Below, in pieces: positions 18,023 through 26,260 of a stretch of 55,478 bases of DNA (within the stretch, counting starts at the first letter, position 1; every line of letters starts with the position of its first letter). Location of the stretch: the NCBI GenBank assembly GCA_037445775.1, contig JBBIJX010000006.1, positions 1-55,478 on the forward strand. The letters are read 5' to 3'. The notes under the pieces are model-generated. The model saw nothing but the letters and a program-made list of their open reading frames with translations, was not told where the DNA came from and did not search any database. Made by a program: the position numbers and the translations under genes. This DNA comes from JBBUX01 sp037445775 (lineage in GTDB: Bacteria > Actinomycetota > Coriobacteriia > Anaerosomatales > PHET01).

Positions 18023-18496
18023 TCAGCCCTTCGCCCGCTTGCGACCATACGGCCCGCGGCCCTCGGCGGCGATGAAGCCGGTCTCGGGAATGAGCTCGGG
18101 ATGAGCGACAAGAAGGCGCAGGAGGGTGTCCGCTGTGCGGTTCTGCTTGACGGTGCCGCCCTCCCACCTGGAAACGGTCTTCGTGTCCACACCCAGAAGC
18201 CGACCCGCAGCCGCCTGGGTGAGGCCCAAGGCGAGGCGGGCCTGCCGAATCTCGTCCGCGGACAGCATGCCCGCACGATCCTGCTCCTGGGCGACGGCCT
18301 TCCGGAACAGATCATCGAGGTGCTCGGCGGGCAGAAACGACTCGCCGCAAACCGCGCAGTGCTCATACAAGAACCCCGGCTCCACCATCGTTGGCCGATC
18401 ACCTTCAGGGCTCATATCCAGCGGCCGGTCAATGACTTCTACGCCGCGCGCGCCACAGGCCGGACACACACTGAACGGGGACTCTGGAGCAGGCAT
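18023..18496 (-). CDS. mqsA: MqsA-like antitoxin, zinc finger plus HTH (module 2)
   Basis: 157 residues from ATG 18496. The N-terminal CPAC and CAVC pairs form a zinc site; the HTH (LALGLTQAAAGRLLGVDTKT, then VSRWEGG) begins near residue 85, and the tail AAEGRGPYGRKRAKG matches module 1. It should bind the upstream MqsR-like toxin and repress the shared promoter. It begins 11 bases after the toxin stop. The overall similarity of both toxin and antitoxin to module 1 points to duplication or repeated acquisition, with enough divergence that cross-talk cannot be assumed. Confidence 0.85.
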   Translation of the reverse strand: MPAPESPFSVCPACGARGVEVIDRPLDMSPEGDRPTMVEPGFLYEHCAVCGESFLPAEHLDDLFRKAVAQEQDRAGMLSADEIRQARLALGLTQAAAGRLLGVDTKTVSRWEGGTVKQNRTADTLLRLLVAHPELIPETGFIAAEGRGPYGRKRAKG

Positions 18497-18507
18497 ACCG
18501 TGCCTCC

Positions 18508-18843
18508 CTAATGCGCTTCGCCATCGGGGCAGAACGACAGAACGAAGAAGCGTTCGCCACATTCAAGCTGCGTGAACTTCACGTACAGGCGCTGGCCGCG
18601 CCACGTGGGCCGATAGATGTCAAGCCCCGCAGCGGCGCGCGCCCGATGCACCTGCGACTTATGGAAGTCCCTTGCCTCAAGATCGCAGACCACCACGCGG
18701 ATCATCTCGAGTGCCCAACCATGTGACCTGAGGTGTCGCGCGACTCTCTGCGAGGGCTTGAACCGATCACCCTCGAACGCCCGCCTCACCTCCGCAAGGT
18801 CGTAGTGCGGCTCGCACTTCTCGTATGGGTGGTCTTCGGACAC
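18508..18843 (-). CDS. mqsR: MqsR-like toxin (module 2)
   Basis: 111 residues from GTG 18843. This start was chosen over a longer frame because it matches the start, GGGGAG ribosome-binding region and length of module 1; the longer frame would read through the promoter. Key elements are HYDLAEVRRAF, ARDFHKSQVHRA, LDIYRP, LYVKFTQ and the C-terminal FVLSFCPDGEAH, the MqsR pattern. Predicted mRNA interferase, neutralised by the antitoxin downstream. Confidence 0.83.
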   Translation of the reverse strand: MSEDHPYEKCEPHYDLAEVRRAFEGDRFKPSQRVARHLRSHGWALEMIRVVVCDLEARDFHKSQVHRARAAAGLDIYRPTWRGQRLYVKFTQLECGERFFVLSFCPDGEAH

Positions 18844-18915
18844 ACTGCTCCCCTCTCCGTGGTGCGAGAGGGGCTCGCGTGAATGAAATATACCCTGATG
18901 TCTCATTTTGAACAA
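18844..18915 (-). promoter_or_regulatory. promoter and operator of mqsRA module 2
   Basis: Minus strand TTGTTC (18910-18915), 17-base spacer, TATATT (18887-18892), then a GCGAG-N5-CTCGC inverted repeat (18864-18878). The -10 box, spacing and inverted repeat mirror module 1, but the perfect 12-base palindrome of module 1 is broken here and the repeat spacing is one base shorter. Confidence 0.65.
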
Positions 18916-18989
18916 GCCACGCGGTGGGCGCAGGGAGGCTCAGTCGCCGTTCGCCCGCTTGTCCCAAACGGTCCAGGCCACCCTGAGCG

Positions 18990-20327
18990 CTACTCGCGCG
19001 GCAGCACGCCCGTGACGGAGTCGATCCCGTAGTACTCGGCGATCTGCTTGTTGGACCAGAAGTCCGGGTCCGGAGTCACGTCGTAGAGCTCCCAGAGCGG
19101 GTTGACGCGCGTCTGGGGGACGATGGCCTCCACCGTCACGTCGAGTATGCCAGCGTCGCGCTGCGCGATGACGTGGCGCTCGCGTGCCTCGAGCTTCCGG
19201 CCGGTAGTCCGGATGTCATATGCCCCGGCCGCGAGTTGCACGAGGACCACCGCGACGCCGAGCCCCGCAAGGGCCGCGAGCGGGGCCCGCACCCGTGTAT
19301 CGGTCAGGTCCACGAGCATGAGCATGTGCAACGCGCTGGCGATGAGCAGGGCCACCGGCCCCAGCAGCACGCGCGGAGAGTAGGACGGAGCGACGATCAT
19401 GACCGCCAGCGCCACCAAGGCAGCGAGCGCGTAGAGCGCGGCAGGAGCTACGGCAGCAGGGTCCGCGCGATCCTGCAGCCGCAACACGAGGTAGAGCAGG
19501 ACCGCAGCGCCCACCATGAGCGCGACGCCCCCGTCGAGTGCGAAGTAGAGGTACCGGAAGAGGCGCTCGAGCAGGCTGTAGCCGGGAGTCGCCACGTCGC
19601 TGCGGGCCCAGTTGCCCGGTGCGGCGATCATGGCGATGTAGCCGAACGCCGCACCGCCGAGGCCCGCCCACATCCACGCCGGGCTCGAGCCGCTCCTGCG
19701 CCTGGTGAGCGTGATGGTGGCACCCACCCACGCGATCGCCGCGATCGAGACGTTCACCGAGCACCAGCCAGCGACGAGCCCGGCCAGCGCCATGCCGGCC
19801 GCTCGCGCGGCGGAACCGAACACACCAGAAGGCGCGCCTCCAGTGCGATGGAGCCGGTACGGGAGCATGAACGCAAGGATCAAGATGAACGGCCACAGAT
19901 GAACAGTGACGCCCACATACCATAGGAAAGCCTGGCCGAACGCGGTCACGGCCAGCCACAGCGACAGACACGTGAAGACGTAGGCCTTCAGGTGGCCGCG
20001 CACCGCACCCATCCCGTGCCACATGAGTAGGAGCGTGAAGAAGACGATCGCGCTGGCGTTCGCGATGTTGAACGCCGGCTTGCCGAGGAGACCGAAGATG
20101 TAGGCGAAGGTAGTACCCACCACGCGACCGTCCCACGACCGATACGTGTCCCACAGTTGCGCGGCGAACTGCTGCGGGGTGTGCAGGCCACGCGCGGTGG
20201 CGATGATGCCGTAGTCGTCGGCCACGAGCGGCGCGAGCGCGTTGAGCGTGAACATCACAGCGGCGACAAGGACGACGCTCGCCACGAGAGGCGCGTAGTG
20301 CCTGAGACGAGCCGAGACCGCGCTCAT
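18990..20327 (-). CDS. DUF6056-type polytopic membrane protein
   Basis: 445 residues with about ten transmembrane helices. After the first helix it has the acidic ADDY motif (about residue 38) and TYRSWDGR, as in DUF6056/GT-C-like proteins of surface polysaccharide clusters, and a soluble C-terminal tail of about 90 residues. GT-C enzymes use polyprenyl-phosphate sugars on the outer face, with an acidic catalytic residue in the first loop; the ADD motif sits at that place. Start ATG 20327 overlaps the stop of the upstream glycosyltransferase (ATGA). It could decorate the exported polysaccharide, but activity is unproven for this family. Confidence 0.75.
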   Translation of the reverse strand: MSAVSARLRHYAPLVASVVLVAAVMFTLNALAPLVADDYGIIATARGLHTPQQFAAQLWDTYRSWDGRVVGTTFAYIFGLLGKPAFNIANASAIVFFTLLLMWHGMGAVRGHLKAYVFTCLSLWLAVTAFGQAFLWYVGVTVHLWPFILILAFMLPYRLHRTGGAPSGVFGSAARAAGMALAGLVAGWCSVNVSIAAIAWVGATITLTRRRSGSSPAWMWAGLGGAAFGYIAMIAAPGNWARSDVATPGYSLLERLFRYLYFALDGGVALMVGAAVLLYLVLRLQDRADPAAVAPAALYALAALVALAVMIVAPSYSPRVLLGPVALLIASALHMLMLVDLTDTRVRAPLAALAGLGVAVVLVQLAAGAYDIRTTGRKLEARERHVIAQRDAGILDVTVEAIVPQTRVNPLWELYDVTPDPDFWSNKQIAEYYGIDSVTGVLPRE

Positions 20328-21442
20328 TGGCGCTCCTTCTGGATCCGTGTGTAGAGGTCGACGAGCGATCCCACCATGCCGTCCAGCGTGAAGTCCGAGG
20401 CGATGCGTGCGCGGGCGGCAGCGCCCATCGAGGCACCCAGGCTCGGCTCGCCGAGCACGCGACTCACAGCTGCGGCGAGCGCCAGCGGATCCCCGGCTGG
20501 CACGAGCAGCCCGGTCACCCCGTCCTCAACCGCCTCGGGAACGCCGTCGACCGCAGTTGACACGACCGGCACCCCGTGCCCCATTGCCTCGAGTACGACG
20601 TAGGGCAGCCCTTCCCAGAGCGACGAAAGGACGAAGACACCTGCATCCGCGTAGGCGGGTGCAAGGTCGGGGCGCGGCCTCACGAAACACGTGGAGGCGC
20701 CCAGGTTCAGCGAGTGCGCGAGTTCGCGGACGTCTCGCTCAAGCGGACCGGACCCCACGAGCGCGAGGACGGCGCCGGGCATGCGCTGATGGACGAGGGC
20801 CCACGCGTTCAGCAGCGTACGCTGATCCTTCTGTTCGTGGAGGCGCCCGACACTCAGCGCAACTGGATCGTCCGGCGCAAGACCGAGTTCGTCCCTGAAC
20901 GCCCCGGGTGGCGCGGGCGTTGGCGTCTCGACACCGTTGTAGACGACCGAGGCTCGATCTCTGGCCAGAAGCCCGAGCTTCGCGCCCTTCTCGACGTCGG
21001 AACCGCAGACACATACGAAGCGCGCGGTTCGCCCCTTCAGAATGCGTTCAAGCGCGAGAAACGCGACGCGACGCACTGCCGAGCCGGCCTTGTCGACGTG
21101 GATGCCGTGCAGCGTGTAGACGACGCGCTCAGCTGCGCGCGGGTCCGCGAGACGCGCGAAGAGGGCCGCACGCGAACCGTGGGCGTGCACGATGTCCGGA
21201 GCGAAGAAGTGGACCGCATGCCGCACCGCCCTCATGCCGCGCACAGTGAGCCCGGCCGAGATAGGGGCCTCGAAGACCACCGCTCCCGCTTCCTTCGCAC
21301 GAACCGGGAGATCGCCGCCCGGAGGACACACGAGCCCAAGTTCGATTCCGTGAGTGGGCAACTCGCGGAGCAGGTCCGCGACGTGCCGCTCCCCACCTCC
21401 GGTCGTGGAGTTCGCAGCGGCAACCAGGAGTACCCGGGTCAT
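20324..21442 (-). CDS. GT4 glycosyltransferase
   Basis: 372 residues from ATG 21442, which forms an ATGA overlap with the upstream GT2 gene; the longer frame is shadow. The N-terminal domain has the NSTTGGGERHVADLLREL loop and HAHGSRAALFA; the C-terminal donor domain has SVGRLHEQKDQRTLL and SSLWEGLPYVVLEAMGHG (EX7E-type) near residues 270-290. A retaining GT-B transferase acting at the cytoplasmic membrane face, in a coupled three-gene set with the GT2 and DUF6056 genes. Confidence 0.9.
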   Translation of the reverse strand: MTRVLLVAAANSTTGGGERHVADLLRELPTHGIELGLVCPPGGDLPVRAKEAGAVVFEAPISAGLTVRGMRAVRHAVHFFAPDIVHAHGSRAALFARLADPRAAERVVYTLHGIHVDKAGSAVRRVAFLALERILKGRTARFVCVCGSDVEKGAKLGLLARDRASVVYNGVETPTPAPPGAFRDELGLAPDDPVALSVGRLHEQKDQRTLLNAWALVHQRMPGAVLALVGSGPLERDVRELAHSLNLGASTCFVRPRPDLAPAYADAGVFVLSSLWEGLPYVVLEAMGHGVPVVSTAVDGVPEAVEDGVTGLLVPAGDPLALAAAVSRVLGEPSLGASMGAAARARIASDFTLDGMVGSLVDLYTRIQKERQ

Positions 21443-22311
21443 CTGGCCCTCCGATGCGGTCGGACAAGCCACGCCGCCTTGTGAGCCACACGGAAGACCG
21501 CGGGCGCGAGCCGCGGACCGACAAGCGCGATAACCCGCTTGCGGAACGCGACGTTGCGCTCGAGCAGCGCGATGGTCCGGCGGGCATGCTCGGTCTGGTC
21601 GGCGGTGAGGGTGCCGCTCTGGACGGCGTCAGCCAGGATTGCGACGTCGTCTAGGCGCACCCGCACCTCGTCCTGGGTCTTCTGGCCAGGGACGACCCGA
21701 TAGAGTGCGAGCGGCACGGGCTGATAGATATGCCGCGCTCCGGCAATCATGATGCGCAACCAGAAATCGTAGTCCTCGTTGTAGAACTTGGAGCGAAAGC
21801 CGCCCACGCGGTTGAACCACTCGCGTCGGAAGGCGGCCGTTGGGAAGATCTCGCATGCGTCGAGCAGGTCATCGACCGTGAGAGTCAGGCGCCGAGCGAA
21901 GCGGGGCGCGGTGTGATAGAGCACCCGGAGCCCATCCGGCATGAGTCGATAGGCGTTCGAGGCGAAGATGTCGTGCTCGGGCGCGGAACCGATGATCTCC
22001 TTCGTCACAGCGCAGTACTCAGGGAGCAGTTCGTCATCCGCGCCCAGTTGGGTGATGAACGCACCCGTGGAGTGAGTGATGGATGCCGTGAGCGCTGCGC
22101 CCGTCCCCGCGTTGCTCTGTGTGATCACGGTGATCCTGGGATCCTCCCGCGCGTAGCCGCGACACAGCGATAGAGTGTCGTCTGTCGAGCCGTCGTCAGT
22201 GATGACCAGCTCCCAGTCCGGACTCGTCTGATCGAGCACCGAGCGAATGGTCGAACCGATCGTGGCTGCGGCGTTGTACGCCGGTACGACGATCGAGAAG
22301 CTCGGTCTCAC
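21439..22311 (-). CDS. GT2 glycosyltransferase
   Basis: 290 residues. GT-A fold: SIVVPAYNAAATIGSTI at the N-terminus, nucleotide-binding TDDGSTDDT near residue 38, and a degenerate DXD (GADDE) near residue 90. The C-terminal third is basic and lacks transmembrane helices, so it is likely a peripheral membrane inverting transferase. First gene of a minus-strand trio and divergent from the plus-strand nucleotide-sugar genes, from which it is separated by 93 bases. Confidence 0.9.
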   Translation of the reverse strand: MRPSFSIVVPAYNAAATIGSTIRSVLDQTSPDWELVITDDGSTDDTLSLCRGYAREDPRITVITQSNAGTGAALTASITHSTGAFITQLGADDELLPEYCAVTKEIIGSAPEHDIFASNAYRLMPDGLRVLYHTAPRFARRLTLTVDDLLDACEIFPTAAFRREWFNRVGGFRSKFYNEDYDFWLRIMIAGARHIYQPVPLALYRVVPGQKTQDEVRVRLDDVAILADAVQSGTLTADQTEHARRTIALLERNVAFRKRVIALVGPRLAPAVFRVAHKAAWLVRPHRRAR

Positions 22312-22329
22312 GCGACCACCCGCGCCAAT

Positions 22330-22358
22330 CGCACCCGCCTCAACACTTGGGATACACT
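22330..22358 (+). promoter_or_regulatory. possible promoter of the plus-strand diacetamido-sugar genes
   Basis: TACACT at 22353-22358 preceded by a poor -35 (around 22330-22335). The region lies between divergent genes, where a promoter is required. The -10 resembles the one upstream of galU. Weak evidence. Confidence 0.3.
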
Positions 22359-22404
22359 CTCCTCGAGCTCACCTTCCCCGCTGACCGCGCTTGGAGCCGA
22401 CCGC

Positions 22405-22875
22405 ATGATCACCGACGATGTCGTTCTTGGTACGGGCGTCTCGATTCCTCATCCGGACATGGTCAACCTCTACGGCTGCAGTATCGGCGACGACACCAAG
22501 ATTGGCACGTTCATCGAGATCCAGGCCGGCTCCACGATTGGCAGCCGGTGCAAGATATCGTCGCACACCTTCATCTGCAGCGGCGTCACGATCGAAGATG
22601 AGGTCTTCGTCGGGCACGGCGTGACATTCGTGAACGACCGGCATCCTCGTGCAACGACGGACGGACGGCTGCAGACCGCGCAGGACTGGGAGTGCGTGCC
22701 CACGATCGTCAAGCGAGGTGCTTCGATAGGTTCCGGCGCGACCATCTTGTGCGGCGTCACCATCGGGGCGCGGGCAATGGTTGGAGCAGGCGCGGTGGTG
22801 ACGAAGGATGTGGAGCCGGATGCGACCGTTGTGGGCGTACCCGCGCAACCGGTTCGCGAGGCTCAGCGCTGGTGA
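22405..22875 (+). CDS. hexapeptide-repeat N-acetyltransferase, WbpD/WlbB-like
   Basis: 156 residues built of left-handed beta-helix hexapeptide repeats (IGDDTKIG, IEIQAGSTIG, VTIEDEVFVG, ASIGSGATILCGVTIG) with the C-terminal VVGVPAQPV element common to sugar O/N-acetyltransferases. WbpD-type enzymes acetylate the 3-amino group of UDP-2-acetamido-3-amino uronic acid with acetyl-CoA. The following two genes encode the dehydrogenase and aminotransferase of the same pathway, which supports this over a serine or colanic-type acetyltransferase. Start ATG has no strong ribosome-binding site (GGAG 9-12 bases upstream). Confidence 0.85.
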   Translation: MITDDVVLGTGVSIPHPDMVNLYGCSIGDDTKIGTFIEIQAGSTIGSRCKISSHTFICSGVTIEDEVFVGHGVTFVNDRHPRATTDGRLQTAQDWECVPTIVKRGASIGSGATILCGVTIGARAMVGAGAVVTKDVEPDATVVGVPAQPVREAQRW

Positions 22876-22928
22876 CTGACACGCCCGGGCCCGGCGGGAC
22901 CCGGGCCCACGCGAGAGAGGATTGGCGA

Positions 22929-23939
22929 ATGATCGGTGTCGGCGTCATTGGCTACGGGTATTGGGGTCCGAACCTCGTGCGCAACTTCTTCGAGGCCCCC
23001 GGATGCGAGGTTCGGGCGGTTTGCGATTCAAGTGAGTCCCGATTGGCCGCCGCGCGCTCCCGTCTCCCGGGGATCGACACGACGACGGACGCGGCAGAAC
23101 TCATCCAGCGCGACGACGTCGACCTCATCGTCATCGCGACGCCAGTGTCCTCACACCACCCCCTCGCCCTGAGCGCGATTGGGCAGGGCAAGCACGTCCT
23201 AGTCGAAAAGCCCATAGCGTCGAGCGTGGCGCAGGCGCAGGAGATGATCGAGCGCGCTCGTGAGGCGGGCGTCCTGTTGATGGTGGACCACACGTTCGTG
23301 TTCACCGGCGCCGTCGAGAAGATGCGCGAACTCATCGCTTCGGGAGCCTTGGGCGACATCTACTACTACGACTCGGTTCGGGTGAACCTGGGCCTTCTTC
23401 AACACGACGTTGATGTTCTTTGGGACCTTGCGGTCCACGACTTGTCCATCATGACTCACGTCACTGGCAGAACGCCGGTGGCGGTGTCTGCCACGGGCGC
23501 GGCCCACGTTCCCGGAAGGCCCGAGGATGTCGCGTTCATGTCACTGCTGTTCGATGACGCGATGATCGCCCACGTGCATGTCAACTGGCTCGCGCCCGTG
23601 AAGGTGAGGCGGACCCTGGTTGGCGGCAGCAAACGGATGATCGTCTACGATGACCTCGAGCCCAGCGAGAAGATCAAGGTCTACGACAGCGGCATCACGG
23701 TTCAGGACCCTGGCGTCGAGGATCTTCGTGAGATCCTTGTGAGTTACCGCACCGGCGACATGGTCGCGCCGAAGCTGTCGATGCACGAGGGGCTTCGCAA
23801 GGAAGCCGAGCATGTGCTCGCGTGTGTCCGCGGCGACGAGCGTCCGCTTGTTCCGGGTGAGGCGGGCCTTGGTGTCGTGCGAATCCTTGCGGCGGCCAGC
23901 GCCTCCGTGGCGCGTGGCGGCTCGCCAGTCCAGCTCTGA
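22929..23939 (+). CDS. Gfo/Idh/MocA oxidoreductase, WbpB/WlbA-like
   Basis: 336 residues from ATG 22929, preceded by an AGAGAGG site; the longer frame covers the acetyltransferase and is false. The Rossmann motif GYGYWGPNLVRN is near the N-terminus and the family signature EKPIA near residue 92. The C-terminal half is the alpha/beta substrate domain. WbpB-type enzymes oxidise C3 of UDP-GlcNAcA (NAD-dependent), giving the 3-keto sugar for transamination. A paralogue with the same GYWGPNLVRN motif is at 30.6-31.6 kb on the other strand. Confidence 0.87.
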   Translation: MIGVGVIGYGYWGPNLVRNFFEAPGCEVRAVCDSSESRLAAARSRLPGIDTTTDAAELIQRDDVDLIVIATPVSSHHPLALSAIGQGKHVLVEKPIASSVAQAQEMIERAREAGVLLMVDHTFVFTGAVEKMRELIASGALGDIYYYDSVRVNLGLLQHDVDVLWDLAVHDLSIMTHVTGRTPVAVSATGAAHVPGRPEDVAFMSLLFDDAMIAHVHVNWLAPVKVRRTLVGGSKRMIVYDDLEPSEKIKVYDSGITVQDPGVEDLREILVSYRTGDMVAPKLSMHEGLRKEAEHVLACVRGDERPLVPGEAGLGVVRILAAASASVARGGSPVQL

Positions 23940-23968
23940 AGGACCCACAGATACCGGAGGTTGGCCCA

Positions 23969-25066
23969 ATGAACGTGCCGTTCATGGACTTGCGCGCTCA
24001 GTATGCCGGAATCAGACACGAGATCGAGCCCGCGGTCCTTGGCGTGCTGGAGCGCGCGGAGTACGTGCTCGGACCTGCGGTCGAGAACTTCGAACGTGAC
24101 TTCGCAGCGTACTGTGATTGCGACCACGCGGTGGCGGTGAACTCAGGCACGAGCGCGCTTCACCTGGCGCTACTGGCGGCTGGCGTGGGCCGCGGCGATG
24201 AAGTGATCACCGTCTCTGCCACTTTCGTGGCAACTGTCGCGGCCGTTCTCTACACCGGGGCCACACCCGTCTTGGTCGACGTCGATCCCGTCACGCTGGC
24301 GATGGACGTCGAACAGTGTGCAGTCGCCATCACGCCTCGTACGAGAGCTATCCTCCCGGTGCACCTGCATGGACTTCCCGCGGATCTGGGACCCCTTGCG
24401 GAGCTCGCGACCGCGCATGGGATCCCGCTCATCGAGGACGCAGCACAGGCGCACGGTGCGACATATCAGGGACGCAAAGTGGGCAGCTTCGGTTCTATGG
24501 GCTGCTTCAGCTTCTACCCAGGCAAGAACCTAGGGGCATGCGGCGAGGGTGGCGCCGTCACTACCTCCGACCCGGACCTTGCCAGGAAGTTGCGCATGCT
24601 TCGGGATTGGGGCAGCGAGCGCAAGTACCACCACGAGGTGCAGGGATTCAACTACCGCATGGAGGGTGTGCAAGGAGCCGTCTTGGGCGTGAAACTCCGC
24701 CATTTGGATGGATGGACGGCGTCTCGCCAGCGCGCGGCGGGAATCTACCTTGACGAACTTCGCGCGAGCGGCCTCGGGCTGCCCAGCACCCCTGCAGATC
24801 GCACCCACGTCTATCACATCTTCGGAGCGAGACTACCTCAGCGCGACGCCGTCCAGCGCCGCCTCGCGGAGGCGGGAATCCAGACCGGGATCCACTACCC
24901 TGTACCGGTCCATCTTCAGCCCGCGTATCGCGACGACGTACGCGTGCTGGGCGACTTGCCTGCAACGGTGCGCGCATTCGACGAGTTGCTCTCGCTGCCG
25001 CTGTTCCCTGAGATCACTCCCGAGCAGATCTCATACGTGTGTGAGCACGTGCGCAAGTCGATCTGA
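23969..25066 (+). CDS. DegT/DnrJ/EryC1 PLP aminotransferase, WbpE/WlbC-like
   Basis: 365 residues. Fold type I aminotransferase: substrate and cofactor motifs NSGTSALHLAL (about 48-58), EDAAQAHGA (about 158) and the Schiff-base lysine in FYPGKNLGACGEGGAV (about 186). WbpE-type enzymes use glutamate to aminate C3 of the 3-keto uronic acid made by the WbpB-like enzyme encoded 29 bases upstream. All three plus-strand genes have short spacers and read as an operon. The product is probably UDP-2,3-diamino uronic acid, then acetylated. Confidence 0.9.
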   Translation: MNVPFMDLRAQYAGIRHEIEPAVLGVLERAEYVLGPAVENFERDFAAYCDCDHAVAVNSGTSALHLALLAAGVGRGDEVITVSATFVATVAAVLYTGATPVLVDVDPVTLAMDVEQCAVAITPRTRAILPVHLHGLPADLGPLAELATAHGIPLIEDAAQAHGATYQGRKVGSFGSMGCFSFYPGKNLGACGEGGAVTTSDPDLARKLRMLRDWGSERKYHHEVQGFNYRMEGVQGAVLGVKLRHLDGWTASRQRAAGIYLDELRASGLGLPSTPADRTHVYHIFGARLPQRDAVQRRLAEAGIQTGIHYPVPVHLQPAYRDDVRVLGDLPATVRAFDELLSLPLFPEITPEQISYVCEHVRKSI

Positions 25067-25093
25067 GAGCCAATTCGGGCGACGGGCTCAGGC
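25061..25093. terminator. imperfect hairpin between convergent genes
   Basis: CTGAG/CTCAG arms plus GCC/GGC around the junction of the plus-strand aminotransferase and the minus-strand glycosyltransferase, which end 21 bases apart. No U tract on either strand. It could act on both strands, but support is limited. Confidence 0.25.
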
Positions 25094-26260
25094 GTCCGGC
25101 GTCCCCGGGCGGGCGGCCAGACGCTCGTAGACGGACACGAGCTTCTCCTTCTCGACGTCCCAGTTGCAGCGCCGCTCGGCGAGCAGACGCGCGCGCTCGC
25201 CCATGCGAACAAGCTCACCTCGATCATCCAGCAGCCGCACTATCGTCGCCGCAATCGACGCCTCGTCAGCGGGGTCGAAGGTGGCTCCCACACGTTCGCC
25301 TTCCACGACCGAGGCTAGACCGGGAAAGTCACTTGAGGCGACTGGCAGTCCCGCCATGAGGTAGGCGTAGAGCTTGTTCGGCGCGGCGAGGTAGTTGTTG
25401 AGCGTCGTACGCTCGTAGATGACGATGCCCAGATCCGCGCCCGACGCGTAGTCGTGGAGGTCTCTCGCGGGAACACGGCCCATGAACCGAACGCGATCCC
25501 CGAGCCCGCAAGTCAGCGCGGCCTGTCTCATGGAGTCCTCGGCGGCGCCGAACCCCTGAACGACGAGCACCGCTTGGGGGACGCGCGTCCATGCGCGGAC
25601 CAGCCGCTCGAGCCCGCGTCCCGGGACGAGCACACCCTGATAGAGCGCCACTTGCGTGCCGGGATCGATCCCGAGTTCGCGTCGGAGCCGATCGGCGTCG
25701 CCGGGCTTCGCGAGCGCCGGCATGTTGGCGACCACCACGGGACGGGTCCCGTATCGGCTGGCCAAGGCATCCGCAAGCCCCTCACTCACGGTGATGACAG
25801 CATCGGCTTTGGGGACCCACTTTCGCTCGACCGCTCGCCAGTAGTGCTGAACCGGCCACGTGCCCGAGAGCCCATGTTCCTGAAGCATGTCGGGATACAG
25901 CTCGTGGGCGTCGTAGACAAGCCGTGCTCCGCCAGCGTTGGCCGCGACGCCAGCCGCAACAAGCGTGTCCGAGTCGTGGGCGTGGACGACATCGGGTGCC
26001 GCTTCTAACGTAGCCGCCGTGAGCGCGCGGGTGCGGGCGTGCCCCTGAGCCACCTTCAGCCAGGGGCGCTTCCACGATGCGTTCGTGTAGTCAGCGACGC
26101 GCCTGATGGTGAAGCCATCGCGCTCTTCAGTCTCCAACGCCTCCGACGACCTCAGGGCAAGGACGGTGACATCATGTCCAGCTGCTGCCAGCGCGGCTGC
26201 CTCGCGGTCGACGCGCGCGTCGGCTCGCATGTCATTCAAGACGAGCATGGCGACTCTCAC
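25088..26260 (-). CDS. GT4 glycosyltransferase
   Basis: 390 residues from GTG 26260, which overlaps the asnB stop (GTGA); the longer frame is shadow. N-terminal RVAMLVLNDMRADARVDREA, HAHDSDTL and YDAHELYPD are characteristic of a GT4 group; the C-terminal domain has YQGVLVPGRGLERLVRAW and NKLYAYLMAGLPV. The usual EX7E is less obvious, replaced by the NKLYAYL element seen in this subgroup. Cytoplasmic sugar transfer to a lipid-linked intermediate; last gene of the minus-strand run before the convergent genes. Confidence 0.87.
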   Translation of the reverse strand: MRVAMLVLNDMRADARVDREAAALAAAGHDVTVLALRSSEALETEERDGFTIRRVADYTNASWKRPWLKVAQGHARTRALTAATLEAAPDVVHAHDSDTLVAAGVAANAGGARLVYDAHELYPDMLQEHGLSGTWPVQHYWRAVERKWVPKADAVITVSEGLADALASRYGTRPVVVANMPALAKPGDADRLRRELGIDPGTQVALYQGVLVPGRGLERLVRAWTRVPQAVLVVQGFGAAEDSMRQAALTCGLGDRVRFMGRVPARDLHDYASGADLGIVIYERTTLNNYLAAPNKLYAYLMAGLPVASSDFPGLASVVEGERVGATFDPADEASIAATIVRLLDDRGELVRMGERARLLAERRCNWDVEKEKLVSVYERLAARPGTPDA

